Below are positions 20,060-20,106 of a stretch of DNA of 20,106 nt, piece by piece. This DNA is from an uncultured Rubellimicrobium sp. (GTDB lineage: Bacteria; Pseudomonadota; Alphaproteobacteria; Rhodobacterales; Rhodobacteraceae). The notes beneath the pieces were generated by a model that ran no database searches, was not told the origin of the DNA, and saw nothing but the letters and a program-made list of their open reading frames with translations. Both the position numbers and the translations under genes were made by a program. The number at the start of each line of letters is the position of its first letter. The stretch's first letter is position 1. The stretch covers positions 1 to 20,106 of the forward strand of contig CADCUU010000002.1 of the NCBI GenBank assembly GCA_902805995.1, read 5' to 3'.

Positions 20060-20106
20060 TCCGCGGCGAAAGGGGGCGCGGCGACGCGTCGCCCGGGATC
20101 AGACGC
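20060..20106. other. Window end after bactofilin with a palindrome
   Basis: The last 47 bp hold a perfect 14-bp palindrome, GGCGACGCGTCGCC at 20080-20093. It could be the start of a terminator for the bactofilin gene, but the sequence ends before any T run could be seen. Confidence 0.3.

Noticed and set aside
1..20106. CRISPR arrays, tRNA/rRNA genes, transposase genes, phage genes
   Set aside because: I looked for regularly spaced repeats, tRNA-like cloverleaf ends, terminal inverted repeats with transposase motifs and phage proteins, and saw none.

Overview
This window looks like chromosomal DNA from a high-GC alphaproteobacterium, most likely a member of the Rhodobacterales. The clues are a split F0 ATP synthase operon in the order atpI-atpB-atpE-atpF'-atpF, a MipZ-type division regulator, an L31 protein without zinc cysteines encoded directly after L19, and an adenosine-kinase-like PfkB protein next to endonuclease III. 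Almost everything is housekeeping. I see no tRNA, rRNA, CRISPR array, insertion sequence, prophage or plasmid module.

Layout. 1-2427 (minus): a truncated SIS-domain sugar-phosphate isomerase/deaminase, a PfkB/adenosine kinase-like gene, and nth, which overlaps the kinase gene by 4 bp. 2533-4141 (plus): an AraC-HTH/O6-methylguanine-DNA methyltransferase fusion divergent from nth, then a glycine-zipper OmpA-like lipoprotein ending at a strong terminator. 4196-4681: about 490 bp with no credible gene. 4745-7373 (minus): the complete F0 operon, with its own terminator and a plausible promoter, and a strong hairpin just after the c-subunit gene. 7580-9745: an ArsR-type repressor (plus) with a palindromic operator candidate, then a DMT permease and a LysR regulator (both minus).

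10017-16663 (plus) is a long translation and protein-export operon: ffh, three tandem GNAT acetyltransferases, an AroQ-type chorismate mutase, rpsP, rimM, a 135-aa hypothetical protein, a 54-aa membrane protein, trmD, rplS and rpmE, closed by a terminator. Its first five genes are joined by four successive 4-bp stop/start overlaps, so their translation is probably coupled. Ffh targets membrane proteins to the inner membrane. RpsP, RplS and RpmE are ribosomal proteins, RimM matures the 30S subunit, and TrmD makes the m1G37 tRNA modification.

17114-20059: an RhlE-like DEAD-box helicase (minus), divergent from mipZ, which is followed by a bactofilin gene. These last two are cell-division and cytoskeletal genes.

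I did not find a clearly new molecular system. The parts most worth a second look are the coupled ffh-GNAT-GNAT-GNAT-chorismate mutase chain, the two small uncharacterised genes between rimM and trmD with structured leaders, the post-atpE hairpin, and the two gene-free stretches. Hairpins were found by eye, and in DNA this GC-rich short stems arise easily by chance.
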